Source: Acidimicrobium sp. UBA3029
Lineage (GTDB): Bacteria > Actinomycetota > Acidimicrobiia > Acidimicrobiales > Ilumatobacteraceae
NCBI GenBank assembly: GCA_002367695.1
Contig: DFDK01000051.1
Location: 1-22,019 of the forward strand
DNA: 22,019 nt
Direction of reading: 5' to 3'
Position 1 is the first letter of the stretch. Each line of letters starts with the position of its first letter. Below the pieces are notes generated by a model. The model had not been told where the DNA came from. It was given only the letters and a program-made list of their open reading frames with translations, and searched no databases. The position numbers were made by a program, and so were the translations under genes. Shown piece by piece: positions 14,908-22,018 of the stretch.

Positions 14908-15963
14908 TTAAATTTCGTCCATCAATGTGCGCAATAATTCAACTTGTTGCACTGCATCTGGACCAATCGGATTAACAGAAATGACTGTGACCCCTGCTTC
15001 CTTGAAAGCTGCAAGGCGCTCCTTAATGAAACTCTTAGGACCAACGAGGTGTGAGTTAAGCAACCAATCAGACGGAACTTTTGCCGCAGCTTCCTGCTTC
15101 TTGCCGTCTAAGTACAAATCTTGAATCTCAATTGCTTCTTGTTCGTAACCGTACGATTTGCAGATGTCGTTGTAAAAGTTTTTACCACGAGCACCCATGC
15201 CACCTACATATAACGCAGTTGACGGCCGAGCGAAGTCCAAAACTTTTTGCTGATCTTCACCCGTGAGCGACTCGTCGATTGCGAGCATGCCACCGGCCGA
15301 GATGTCCATTTGGCCACGCGATGGGTCGCGCTTTGCAGTGCCGGCCTTGAGCGCATCGCCCCACACGTTCTTGAATTTTTCTGGATAGAAAAATATCGGC
15401 ATCCAACCATCTGCAACTTCTGCTGTGGCCTCAACACTCTTGCCCATGAGTGACGCCCACCAAATTGGAATCTCGTTACGAACTGGATGATTGATCAGCT
15501 TGAGTGCCTTACCCAAACCGGTGCCTTGACCTTGCGGAAGTGGGACATCGACAGTTTTTCCTTGATACGACAATGGCTTCTCGCGCTTCCACACTTCGCG
15601 ACAGATATCGATGTATTCCTTTGTACGCTGCAACGGTTTCTCGTATGGCATTCCATGAAAACCTTCAATCACCTGCGCACCTGATGCACCAAGACCGAGA
15701 ATGAATCTTCCGTTGCTGACGTAGTCGCAACCAGCGGCAGTCATTGCAACAAGCGCAGGCGTGCGTGAATACACGTTGATGATGCCGGTGCCGATCTGCA
15801 ACTTGTTGGTTACTGCAGCAAGATAACCAATTTGCGAAATCGCATCATACGAATATGCCTCCGCCACCCACACCATGTCGAGACCAACTTTTTCAAGCTC
15901 AACAACCTGCTTGGCCGAAGTCTGAAAATCGGAAATGTAATTGATCATCATCGAAAGCTTCAT
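14908..15963 (-). CDS. LLM class (luciferase-like) F420-dependent oxidoreductase
   Basis: The product has 351 residues. The bacterial-luciferase-like TIM barrel is recognised from KLSMMINYISDF (2-13), GLDMVWVAEAYSYDA (27-41), LQIGTGIINVYSRTPALVAMTAA (55-77) and GRFILGLGASGAQVIEGFHG (85-104). The last two are the usual F420/FMN phosphate-binding and bulge regions of actinobacterial LLM enzymes. F420 is inferred from the subfamily and not shown. It sits between an acyl-CoA synthetase and a serine hydrolase, so a reductive or oxidative step on an acyl-CoA-derived substrate is plausible. Its ATG has its own TAGTCT element 7 nt upstream, so it may also be transcribed separately. Confidence 0.87.
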   Translation of the reverse strand: MKLSMMINYISDFQTSAKQVVELEKVGLDMVWVAEAYSYDAISQIGYLAAVTNKLQIGTGIINVYSRTPALVAMTAAGCDYVSNGRFILGLGASGAQVIEGFHGMPYEKPLQRTKEYIDICREVWKREKPLSYQGKTVDVPLPQGQGTGLGKALKLINHPVRNEIPIWWASLMGKSVEATAEVADGWMPIFFYPEKFKNVWGDALKAGTAKRDPSRGQMDISAGGMLAIDESLTGEDQQKVLDFARPSTALYVGGMGARGKNFYNDICKSYGYEQEAIEIQDLYLDGKKQEAAAKVPSDWLLNSHLVGPKSFIKERLAAFKEAGVTVISVNPIGPDAVQQVELLRTLMDEI

Positions 15964-15970
15964 GATGATG

Positions 15971-15976
15971 AGACTA
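15971..15976 (-). promoter_or_regulatory. Putative -10 element for leaderless LLM gene
   Basis: TAGTCT on the minus strand ends 7 bases before ATG 15963, within the 21-bp gap after the acyl-CoA synthetase stop. It suggests an internal promoter in the unit. Confidence 0.45.
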
Positions 15977-15984
15977 GATGAGGC

Positions 15985-17553
15985 TTAGTTGACTTTGCGA
16001 GTTCGACCTTCCCAGTACGGGGCGCGCAAGTCCTTCTTCAGAATTTTGCCGCTTGGGTTGCGAGGAAGCGCATCAATCCAAGAGACAGACTTGGGGCACT
16101 TAAACCCAGCCAAACGCTCTTTGGCGAATGCGATGATCTCATCTTCCGAGACCGCCACGTCTGCCGTGCGCACCACGATTGCCATTGGCACTTCGCCCCA
16201 CTTTTCGTCGGGTACACCAATGACCGCCACGTCGGCAATTGCCGGGTGACCCATTAGCGCATTTTCCACTTCGGCGGGGTAAACATTTTCGCCACCAGAG
16301 ACGATCATGTCTTTGACCCGATCGTAAATGTAAACGTAGCCGTCTTCATCTTGATACGCGGCGTCACCAGTTTTAAACCAACCTTCTGGGTTGATCGACT
16401 TGGCAGTTTCTTCAGGCATGTTCCAGTAGCCCAACATGACTTGACCACCCTTCACCCAAATTTCGCCTACTTCGCCAACCGGCACGTCGTTGCCGGTTTC
16501 CGAATCGACAACACGCAGTTGCATGCCGGGCACAATCTTTCCGCACGAGCGCAATAACTTTTTCTTCGGCCCTTCAAGATCGTGATCTTCTGGCATGAGA
16601 ATGGTGGTTGCTCCCGTGGTTTCGGTAAGGCCATACACCTGCATGAAGTTGGTCTTGAATGTTTTGATCGATGCAGCAAGCACCTCTTCCGATATCGGCG
16701 AAGCACCATACGCAATCAATTCGAGGCTCGAGTAGTCGGCCTTGTCTACATCTGGCACCATCAGCATGAACTGCAAGAGCACCGGCACCAAAAAACCGTG
16801 TGTGATGCGATGCTTGCTGATGAGCGTCACTATTTCGGCGGGGTTGACATCACGAATAATGATTGACTTGCAACCAAGCGCCATGCCCGCAGTTGCCCAA
16901 CCGCCACCACCAATGTGAAAGAGCGGCATTGCAACAAGGTTGACCGTACGGTCGGTGAACTTCCAGATTTCTGCAGCAAATGGAATGAGTGCAAAAAAGT
17001 TTTTGTTGGTGAGCATGACACCTTTTGGCCGGCCCGTTGTGCCGCTTGAGTACAACTGAAATGCCACGTCACCAGGTGCGGACTCAACGCCTGGATCAGT
17101 TGCATCGCCGCTTGCCGAGAAATCAGCAAACGATGGGTATTTGCTGTGACCACCAATGACAATGATTGTCTTGACATTGGGAAGATCGCCAGCAATTGCA
17201 TCAAGCACCGGAACAAAGTCAGGACCAACAATAAGAACCTTGGCAGCCGAGTCATTGGCAATGAACGCCACCTCTGGTGGTGCAAGTCGCCAGTTAATGT
17301 CCACGCTGACGGCATTGAGCAAACCGCACGCATAAAAAACTTCAAAGTGCTCGATGCCGTTCTTATCAAGAAATGCAACGCGGTCTTGTGGGCCAACGCC
17401 GGCCAACTTCAATGCGTTTGCAACTCTGCATGAGCGCTCGTACAACTGACCCCATGTTTGGGTTTTGTCGCCTTGCACGAGGGCGACTTTGGTGGGCTGT
17501 GTTGCGGCATGCGAACGGACGATGCCTGCGATGCTGTTGATCTCAATTGTCAT
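15985..17553 (-). CDS. Acyl-CoA synthetase (AMP-forming, long-chain fatty-acid-CoA ligase-like)
   Basis: From ATG 17553 the product has 522 residues. ANL-superfamily motifs are present in order: the P-loop YSSGTTGRPKG (168-178), the acyl-binding and A4 region YGASPI (282-287), YGLTETTG (307-314), GWFKTGD (391-397), the hinge-adjacent YIYDRVKDMIVSGGENVYPAEVE (408-430) and the catalytic lysine in PSGKILKKDL (Lys503). The enzyme activates a carboxylic acid to its CoA thioester via an adenylate. The chain length or ring nature of the substrate is not predictable. A TTG two codons upstream (17559) is in frame, but ATG 17553 follows a TAGTTT element by 6 nt and is preferred. It is the first gene of the three-gene minus-strand unit. 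Confidence 0.92.
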   Translation of the reverse strand: MTIEINSIAGIVRSHAATQPTKVALVQGDKTQTWGQLYERSCRVANALKLAGVGPQDRVAFLDKNGIEHFEVFYACGLLNAVSVDINWRLAPPEVAFIANDSAAKVLIVGPDFVPVLDAIAGDLPNVKTIIVIGGHSKYPSFADFSASGDATDPGVESAPGDVAFQLYSSGTTGRPKGVMLTNKNFFALIPFAAEIWKFTDRTVNLVAMPLFHIGGGGWATAGMALGCKSIIIRDVNPAEIVTLISKHRITHGFLVPVLLQFMLMVPDVDKADYSSLELIAYGASPISEEVLAASIKTFKTNFMQVYGLTETTGATTILMPEDHDLEGPKKKLLRSCGKIVPGMQLRVVDSETGNDVPVGEVGEIWVKGGQVMLGYWNMPEETAKSINPEGWFKTGDAAYQDEDGYVYIYDRVKDMIVSGGENVYPAEVENALMGHPAIADVAVIGVPDEKWGEVPMAIVVRTADVAVSEDEIIAFAKERLAGFKCPKSVSWIDALPRNPSGKILKKDLRAPYWEGRTRKVN

Positions 17554-17559
17554 AGCCAA

Positions 17560-17588
17560 AAACTAGCAACCTTGCCAACATTCCGCAA
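17560..17588 (-). promoter_or_regulatory. Putative promoter of the acyl-CoA synthetase unit
   Basis: On the minus strand TTGCGG (17588-17583) and TAGTTT (17565-17560) are separated by 17 bp, and TAGTTT ends 6 bases before ATG 17553. This is the only site in the window where both a reasonable -35 and a -10 fit the leaderless spacing. Confidence 0.5.
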
Positions 17589-17590
17589 AG

Positions 17591-17610
17591 GAATGAACAT
17601 TCATAAGTTC
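17591..17610. promoter_or_regulatory. Candidate operator in the divergent acyl-CoA synthetase / hydrolase gap
   Basis: Overlapping inverted repeats lie just upstream of the synthetase -35: GAATG-aa-CATTC (17591-17602) and GAAC-8 nt-GTTC (17595-17610). The position in a 97-bp divergent gap suits a regulator of both units. No regulator gene is present in the window. Confidence 0.3.
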
Positions 17611-17650
17611 CATATAAACCAAGTATCTTTGAGCGTAGAAAACAAAATTT

Positions 17651-18529
17651 GTGACAAAAACATCGACTCACCCTTCGTCGGAAGGCATTCAACTCGCGGT
17701 CTACGACTATGCCCCAGAGTCGACCGAACAGGCAGTTTTGCTCTCACACGCGACAGGATTTCACGGCCGAGTATTTGACCCTGTCGCCGAGCACTTACAC
17801 AGTTTGTATCACTGCTACTCGTTTGATTATCGCGGACATGGCGACTCGAGTTTGCCTCAAGACTGGAAAGCAAACTGGAGTGGTTACGGCGATGATGCGC
17901 TTGCAGTTGTACGCGTAATTGCAGCAGCACAAACGTCTGCAGATGCCCCAATCATTGGTGCTGGGCATTCGATGGGAGGAGCAGCACTTGTGATGGCTGC
18001 GCTTCGTGCGCCAGAATTATTTCGCGCTCTCATTCTCTACGAGCCAATCATTTTCCCTCCCCAAGTACGAGTTGGCATGACCAATGCAGGAGTCCCTAGT
18101 CCGCTCGCCGACGGAGCGCGTCGCCGCCGCAGCATATTTACTTCGTTTGACGAGGCGATTACCAACTACTCGTCAAAGCCGCCACTCAACGTGATGCGAC
18201 CAGATGCCTTACACGCGTATGTAATCCATGGTTTTCGTTCCCAGCACGACGGCATCTCAATCAAATGCTCTCCCGAACACGAGGCTCGCACCTATGAGAT
18301 GGGAGCGATTCACGAAACCTGGAATGACCTGCCCAAACTTCAAGTGCCAGTGTGGCTAGTTTCGGGAGAAGTGAATCCGCATACTCCAGGAGCAATTGCC
18401 GCTCTCATCGCCAATGAAGTACCTGGTTCAACACTCGTGCAATGGAAAGACCTTGGACACTTTGGGCCGATGCAAGATCCGCAACGATTCGCACAACTCA
18501 TCGCACAGGTAGATACGGCAACCAAATGA
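17651..18529 (+). CDS. Alpha/beta hydrolase
   Basis: The product has 292 residues from GTG 17651. The fold is recognised by the oxyanion-hole segment LSHATGFHGRVFDPVAEHL (31-49), FDYRGHGDSS (58-67), the nucleophile elbow GHSMGG (105-110; Ser107), LILYEPIIFP (127-136) and a C-terminal catalytic histidine in DLGHFGPMQDP (His270). The acidic residue probably lies near VSGEVNPHTPG in the second-last strand region. There is no signal peptide. It could hydrolyse an ester, lactone or C-C bond, possibly linked to the divergent acyl-CoA synthetase unit. I found no clean TAnnnT element or Shine-Dalgarno sequence at the start, so the N-terminal few residues are uncertain. The stop overlaps the next ATG (ATGA). 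Confidence 0.87.
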   Translation: MTKTSTHPSSEGIQLAVYDYAPESTEQAVLLSHATGFHGRVFDPVAEHLHSLYHCYSFDYRGHGDSSLPQDWKANWSGYGDDALAVVRVIAAAQTSADAPIIGAGHSMGGAALVMAALRAPELFRALILYEPIIFPPQVRVGMTNAGVPSPLADGARRRRSIFTSFDEAITNYSSKPPLNVMRPDALHAYVIHGFRSQHDGISIKCSPEHEARTYEMGAIHETWNDLPKLQVPVWLVSGEVNPHTPGAIAALIANEVPGSTLVQWKDLGHFGPMQDPQRFAQLIAQVDTATK

Positions 18530-19353
18530 TAGAAGTATTTTCACTTCCAGAAACATTGTCACCATCGGGCACGGGCACCTATCAAAATTGCCCATTACAG
18601 TTTCGATTTCAAAACATTCAAAAACTTCCGCAACCCCCCGGCGCAGCTGCGGTAAAAGGAAACGTGGTGCACCGCGCACTCGAGTTGCTTTTCCAAGTCG
18701 ACGCGCCGCTTCGCACGCATGCAGCCGCCCATGATTTTTTGGCGACGGCCAAAACCGAATTTGAACCGACATACGACATTACTGGTCTCAACCTGACACC
18801 CGAACAAGCCACCAAATTTTGGGCAGACTGCACAACGCTTGTCGACAGTTACCTGCGCATGGAAGACCCAACAACCGTCGATGCAATCGAAACCGAAATG
18901 TGGGTGACTGCTCCGCTCGACAAAGTTGCATTGCGCGGCATCATCGATCGCATCGAACGCGATGCGAATGGCGGCATCATCATCAGCGACTACAAGACTG
19001 GAAAAGCCCCGCGCGACATTGATGTTGAAGGCAGGATGATGCAACTACAAATGTACGCATACATGCTGCGCGAGATGCGGGGAGAAATGCCAACATCACT
19101 GCAGTTGCTGTACATCAAAGACGGTATTCGCCACACACGTACACCAACAGAACAATCGATGCGTTTTGTACATACGCGTACCAATGCGCTATTCAACGCA
19201 ATCGAGAAGTCGTGCGCCACAGCATTCTTCCCCACAAGGAAGAGCGGACTTTGCAACTTTTGTAATTTCAAATCTTGGTGTCCAGAGTTTGGCGGAGACC
19301 CAGCCAAGGCCGCAGTCGAAGCTCCAATCAAATATCCAAGGCCACCACAATGA
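18526..19353 (+). CDS. RecB-family PD-(D/E)XK nuclease with a probable Fe-S cluster
   Basis: The product has 275 residues, starting with an ATGA overlap with the hydrolase gene. The start is fixed by the family N-terminus LSPSGTGTYQNCPLQFRF, in which Cys22 is the first of four predicted cluster cysteines. The others are Cys243, Cys246 and Cys252 in CNFCNFKSWC. The same one-plus-three layout is found in AddB and Cas4-like nucleases. The nuclease core has KGNVVHRALE (44-53; His49), RGIIDRIE (137-144; Asp141), ISDYKTGK (153-160; Asp155, Lys157) and QxxxY (Gln173-Tyr177). It lacks helicase motifs. It is the single-domain RecB-like exonuclease type common in Actinobacteria, with a presumed DNA-processing role. 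Nothing nearby suggests a CRISPR Cas4 role. Confidence 0.88.
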   Translation: MIEVFSLPETLSPSGTGTYQNCPLQFRFQNIQKLPQPPGAAAVKGNVVHRALELLFQVDAPLRTHAAAHDFLATAKTEFEPTYDITGLNLTPEQATKFWADCTTLVDSYLRMEDPTTVDAIETEMWVTAPLDKVALRGIIDRIERDANGGIIISDYKTGKAPRDIDVEGRMMQLQMYAYMLREMRGEMPTSLQLLYIKDGIRHTRTPTEQSMRFVHTRTNALFNAIEKSCATAFFPTRKSGLCNFCNFKSWCPEFGGDPAKAAVEAPIKYPRPPQ

Positions 19354-19907
19354 GCACAGAGCCCAACGCGCCGCGCCAACTCTTACATTTGCGAATGGAC
19401 GCCGCGGTTGACAACGCCCTCGAACACATCCGCGACAACAAAATTGTCATAGTCATTTTCTCGATCGCAAGTGCTGTCGGCGACTTTGGTTTGCTCTGGC
19501 ACATCATCGGCCTCGTACGCTCAATCGGCAGCATTGACCGACTGCGTCAAGCACTCATTTTTTCAATTCTGATTGGGCTAGAAAGCCTGATCCTCAACCA
19601 GGGCATCAAGCGCTTGTTTAGGCGCTCTCGCCCAACCGAAAAAGGCGACACGAGGTTTGCCCTGCGCAAGCCCCGCACCTCAAGTTTCCCTAGTGGGCAC
19701 TCGTCGTCCGCATTTTTCTCTGCACTCACACTCACATATTTCACAACGTGGCCTTGGTGGTTGTTGTTCTACACGTTTGCATTCATCATCACAACGAGTC
19801 GCGTTGGTGTGCGCATTCACCATGCCAGTGATGTCATAGCTGGCGCATTCGCCGGCACGCTGATGGGAGTCGTTGGACTACTGGTGTTGCGCCACTACGG
19901 CATCTAA
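19350..19907 (+). CDS. PAP2 family phosphatase (membrane)
   Basis: The product has 185 residues from ATG 19350, which overlaps the nuclease stop (ATGA). The three PAP2 motifs are complete: KRLFRRSRP (motif 1; Lys88, Arg94, Pro95), SSFPSGH (motif 2; PSGH 114-117) and SRVGVRIHHASD (motif 3; Ser150, Arg151, His157, Asp161). Membrane helices lie near 31-58, 68-86, 118-130, 134-149 and 162-180. Such enzymes dephosphorylate lipid phosphates such as phosphatidate or undecaprenyl pyrophosphate at the outer face of the membrane. An in-frame upstream start at 19275 would lie inside the nuclease gene and is not supported. Coupling to the nuclease gene looks translational rather than functional. Confidence 0.9.
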   Translation: MSTEPNAPRQLLHLRMDAAVDNALEHIRDNKIVIVIFSIASAVGDFGLLWHIIGLVRSIGSIDRLRQALIFSILIGLESLILNQGIKRLFRRSRPTEKGDTRFALRKPRTSSFPSGHSSSAFFSALTLTYFTTWPWWLLFYTFAFIITTSRVGVRIHHASDVIAGAFAGTLMGVVGLLVLRHYGI

Positions 19908-19919
19908 CAATTCTGCGAT

Positions 19920-20090
19920 TTACGCTTCGCTGGAAGATGCAGCGTTTGCAGTTAACAGCAACCGAACATCGAGCAACAAGTCAGAAACTTCGATGGTCGA
20001 TACCAACTCGCGATGCAGCATTTCGGCCAGTGCCTTGTCGATGACGGTCAGGGCTTCGGTAATAACTGCAGTTTCGCGTGAATCGGTCAT
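19920..20090 (-). CDS. Small hypothetical protein (56 aa)
   Basis: The product has 56 residues from ATG 20090. It is rich in Leu, Glu, Asp and Ala with heptad-like hydrophobics (AVITEALTVIDKALAEMLHRELV and VSDLLLDVRLLLTA), so two amphipathic helices are likely, followed by a short polar tail. I do not recognise a family. Evidence that it is a gene: it fills the only space between its neighbours, its composition is protein-like, and a TATGGT element ends 6 bases before the ATG. An in-frame GTG at 20117 would add nine residues. It diverges from the SDR gene and converges on the PAP2 gene with a 12-bp gap. Confidence 0.6.
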   Translation of the reverse strand: MTDSRETAVITEALTVIDKALAEMLHRELVSTIEVSDLLLDVRLLLTANAASSSEA

Positions 20091-20096
20091 GGCATG

Positions 20097-20102
20097 ACCA
20101 TA
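20097..20102 (-). promoter_or_regulatory. Putative -10 element for the 56-aa gene
   Basis: TATGGT on the minus strand ends 6 bases before ATG 20090, the spacing expected for a leaderless mRNA. Confidence 0.4.
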
Positions 20103-20136
20103 CCTGATCGGTGTCACAAAATCGCGACACTGTGCG

Positions 20137-20142
20137 TAACAT
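20137..20142 (+). promoter_or_regulatory. Putative -10 element for the SDR at 20150
   Basis: TAACAT ends 7 bases before ATG 20150 and favours this ATG over an in-frame GTG at 20111. Confidence 0.45.
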
Positions 20143-20149
20143 CACAGGC

Positions 20150-20956
20150 ATGGAACTGGCTGGAAAAATAACTGTTGTAACGGGTGCCTCGGGCGGAATC
20201 GGCATGGCGCTGGCTGAACGATTCCACAAAGAAGGAGCAACCGTTGTCTTGGCCGACCGCGACCAAGCGCCACTGGATGCGATTGCGCAGCGCTTGAATG
20301 CCTTGCGGCCAAACTCTGCGCTTGCAGTAGCTGGCGATCTTGGCACCGAGTCGGCTAATGCCGTGTTGATTTCTACTGCTGAAAAAAACTTCGGTCCGAT
20401 CGATTTATTTTTTGCCAACGCAGGTGTTGGCACGGGTTCCGATCTGACAACTGAAGAAGAAGTTTGGAACACGGCATTCGACATCAACGTCAACGCACAT
20501 CGATGGGCGGCAAAGTATTTAGTTCCGGGTTGGCTAGCTCGTGGAGAGGGATATTTCTGTAGTACCGCATCTGCTGCTGGTTTGCTCTCGCAAATTGGCT
20601 CAGCTCCCTATTCCGTAACCAAACATGCTGCTCGCGCATTTGCCGAGTGGCTTTCGATCACTTACGGCAAGCGCGGCATCAGGGTCAGTTGCTTGTGCCC
20701 ACAGGGTGTCAATACCAACATGCTCAAGGGTGGCGACAATCCTGCCGGCGGCGAAACCAACAATGTCGTACGCGTTGCAGGCGTAGTGCTCGAGCCAGCA
20801 GACGTTGCCCAGGTAGTTATCGACTGTATTCGAGCAGAAACGTTCTTGATTTTGCCTCACCCAGAAGTTGCGCAATACGCAACTCTCAAGGCATCAGAGA
20901 ACGAGCGTTGGCTTGCCGGAATGCGCAAACTGCAAATGCGAGTGTTTGGCGTTTAG
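20150..20956 (+). CDS. SDR family oxidoreductase
   Basis: The product has 268 residues from ATG 20150. Classical SDR signatures are TGASGGIG (11-18), DLG near 63-65, ANAG (89-92), catalytic Ser141 (or Ser138) in CSTASAAG, Tyr154 and Lys158 (YSVTK), and CPQGVNTNML (183-192). The residue after the second strand (ADRD, 35-38) suggests NAD preference (inference). The C-terminus (230-268) is extended beyond the core. The substrate is unknown. An LLM oxidoreductase lies convergently only 3 bp downstream and a small hypothetical gene diverges upstream. An in-frame GTG start at 20111 is rejected because the fold begins at MELAGKITVVTG. Confidence 0.9.
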   Translation: MELAGKITVVTGASGGIGMALAERFHKEGATVVLADRDQAPLDAIAQRLNALRPNSALAVAGDLGTESANAVLISTAEKNFGPIDLFFANAGVGTGSDLTTEEEVWNTAFDINVNAHRWAAKYLVPGWLARGEGYFCSTASAAGLLSQIGSAPYSVTKHAARAFAEWLSITYGKRGIRVSCLCPQGVNTNMLKGGDNPAGGETNNVVRVAGVVLEPADVAQVVIDCIRAETFLILPHPEVAQYATLKASENERWLAGMRKLQMRVFGV

Positions 20957-20959
20957 CTT

Positions 20960-21871
20960 TTAGTTTTTGAATTCAGGAATCAGCGTGGCGAGTTCTCGCC
21001 ATTCAGTACTTGGCAGCGAAACTAAATCTTCGGTCAGCACCTGCACACAAACATGTGACGCACCGGCGTCATAGTGTTCTTGAATACGTTTACGAATGGT
21101 GTCAAGCGTGCCCCATGTACAGATTGCATCGACCAATCGGTCGCTCTGCACACCGTGCTCATTCCTGATGTCCGCTTCGGTAAAACCGTGGCGCAATAAA
21201 TTGTTTGCGTAGTTAGGCAATCGTGTGTACGTACCCATGTATTGACGAGCAATTGTGCGCGCCTTAGTTGCATCAGTCTCAAAGATCACTGCAAGTTCTG
21301 GCGCAAGAGTTGGCCCAGCACCCATGATCTCTCGCGCAACCGCGGTGTGATCTGGCGTAGTGAAATACGGATGCGCACCATCACTTCGCTCGCCTGCCAA
21401 CTTGAGCATTTTGGGCCCGAGTGCTGCGAGGACTCGATGCATTGGAGTCGACGGCTGAGCTGCCATAAACATTGCGGAATCCATAGTGTCGAGGTATTCG
21501 ACCATGTTCGAATACGGCCGCTCGTAGACCTTTTTGTGAATTGCTTTGGCCATGTGTCCGTGGCTTGTGCCGATACCCAGCAAAAATCGATCCGGGAATG
21601 CTTCAGTCAACGTTTTTTGACCTGCCTGCATCGTTGCCGCACTACGTGCCTGCATCGATGCGATGCCCGTACCAACAATCAGTTTTTTTGTTGCGCCGAG
21701 CAACAAGCCCGCATGCGCAAACGGCTCGCGGCCCACTGCTTCGGGGATCCATACCGTGGAAAAACCGAGCGACTCAATTTCGCTCACTGCTTCAAGCGAT
21801 TTTGCCATCGGTTGCGCATCGAGTGTCCATGTCCACAGACCGAGCCGACCAATATCGAGTGGTTTTGTCAT
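20960..21871 (-). CDS. LLM class F420-dependent oxidoreductase (TIGR03620-like)
   Basis: The product has 303 residues from ATG 21871. The start region DIGRLGLWTWTLD and the stretches LGFSTVWIPEAVGREPFAHAGLLLGAT, LIVGTGIASMQARSA and FPDRFLLGIGTSHGH match a specific actinobacterial LLM subfamily that I recall as TIGR03620, predicted to use coenzyme F420. It differs clearly from the LLM protein encoded at 14908-15963, so the two are not recent duplicates. The reaction is not known. An in-frame upstream start at 21961 would add a 30-residue cysteine-rich, non-conserved extension and is rejected. A TATTGT element ends 7 nt before the chosen ATG. The end lies 3 bp from the convergent SDR stop. Confidence 0.88.
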   Translation of the reverse strand: MTKPLDIGRLGLWTWTLDAQPMAKSLEAVSEIESLGFSTVWIPEAVGREPFAHAGLLLGATKKLIVGTGIASMQARSAATMQAGQKTLTEAFPDRFLLGIGTSHGHMAKAIHKKVYERPYSNMVEYLDTMDSAMFMAAQPSTPMHRVLAALGPKMLKLAGERSDGAHPYFTTPDHTAVAREIMGAGPTLAPELAVIFETDATKARTIARQYMGTYTRLPNYANNLLRHGFTEADIRNEHGVQSDRLVDAICTWGTLDTIRKRIQEHYDAGASHVCVQVLTEDLVSLPSTEWRELATLIPEFKN

Positions 21872-21878
21872 AGGAGCC

Positions 21879-21884
21879 ACAATA
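21879..21884 (-). promoter_or_regulatory. Putative -10 element for the second LLM gene
   Basis: TATTGT on the minus strand ends 7 bases before ATG 21871, indicating a leaderless transcript and supporting that start. Confidence 0.5.
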
Positions 21885-21933
21885 ACTGTAATCAAGACCA
21901 CACAACTTGCACTTTTGACTAATAGCGGTACAC

Positions 21934-22018
21934 ATGAGTTGCGCAATGAGCAATGGTTCAACAGCCGTCACGCATCGAGTTGGTTATGTCTGTCTATCTC
22001 TATCTCTTTCTCTATCTC
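21934..22018 (+). CDS. Possible 5' fragment of a divergent gene, running off the window
   Basis: ATG 21934 (or ATG 21946 in frame) opens a reading frame that stays open to the end. It begins MSCAMSNGSTAVTHRVGYVCLS and then dissolves into a Ser-Leu repeat encoded by the low-complexity tail. The TAVTHRVGYVCLSL stretch is loosely reminiscent of the N-terminal beta strands of enoyl-CoA hydratases, but this is only an impression from 14 residues. No clean -10 element or Shine-Dalgarno sequence was found. Confidence 0.3.
   Translation, partial: MSCAMSNGSTAVTHRVGYVCLSLSLSLS
21985..22018. repeat. Low-complexity CTATCT/CTCT tract at the window end
   Basis: The last 30 or so bases are almost pure C/T in TCTATC and TCTTTC units. 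Such microsatellite-like sequence is unusual for a bacterial coding region and occurs nowhere else in the window. It may be a contig-end artefact. Confidence 0.6.

Noticed and set aside
18526..19353. Cas4 / CRISPR-associated nuclease
   Set aside because: The Fe-S plus PD-(D/E)XK layout is shared with Cas4, but there is no repeat array or other cas gene in the window, and the type is common as a stand-alone RecB-like nuclease in Actinobacteria.
21242..21922. 226-aa plus-strand open frame, Cys/His/Arg-rich
   Set aside because: It is antisense to the second LLM oxidoreductase. Its composition is typical of a reverse-strand shadow frame rather than a zinc protein.
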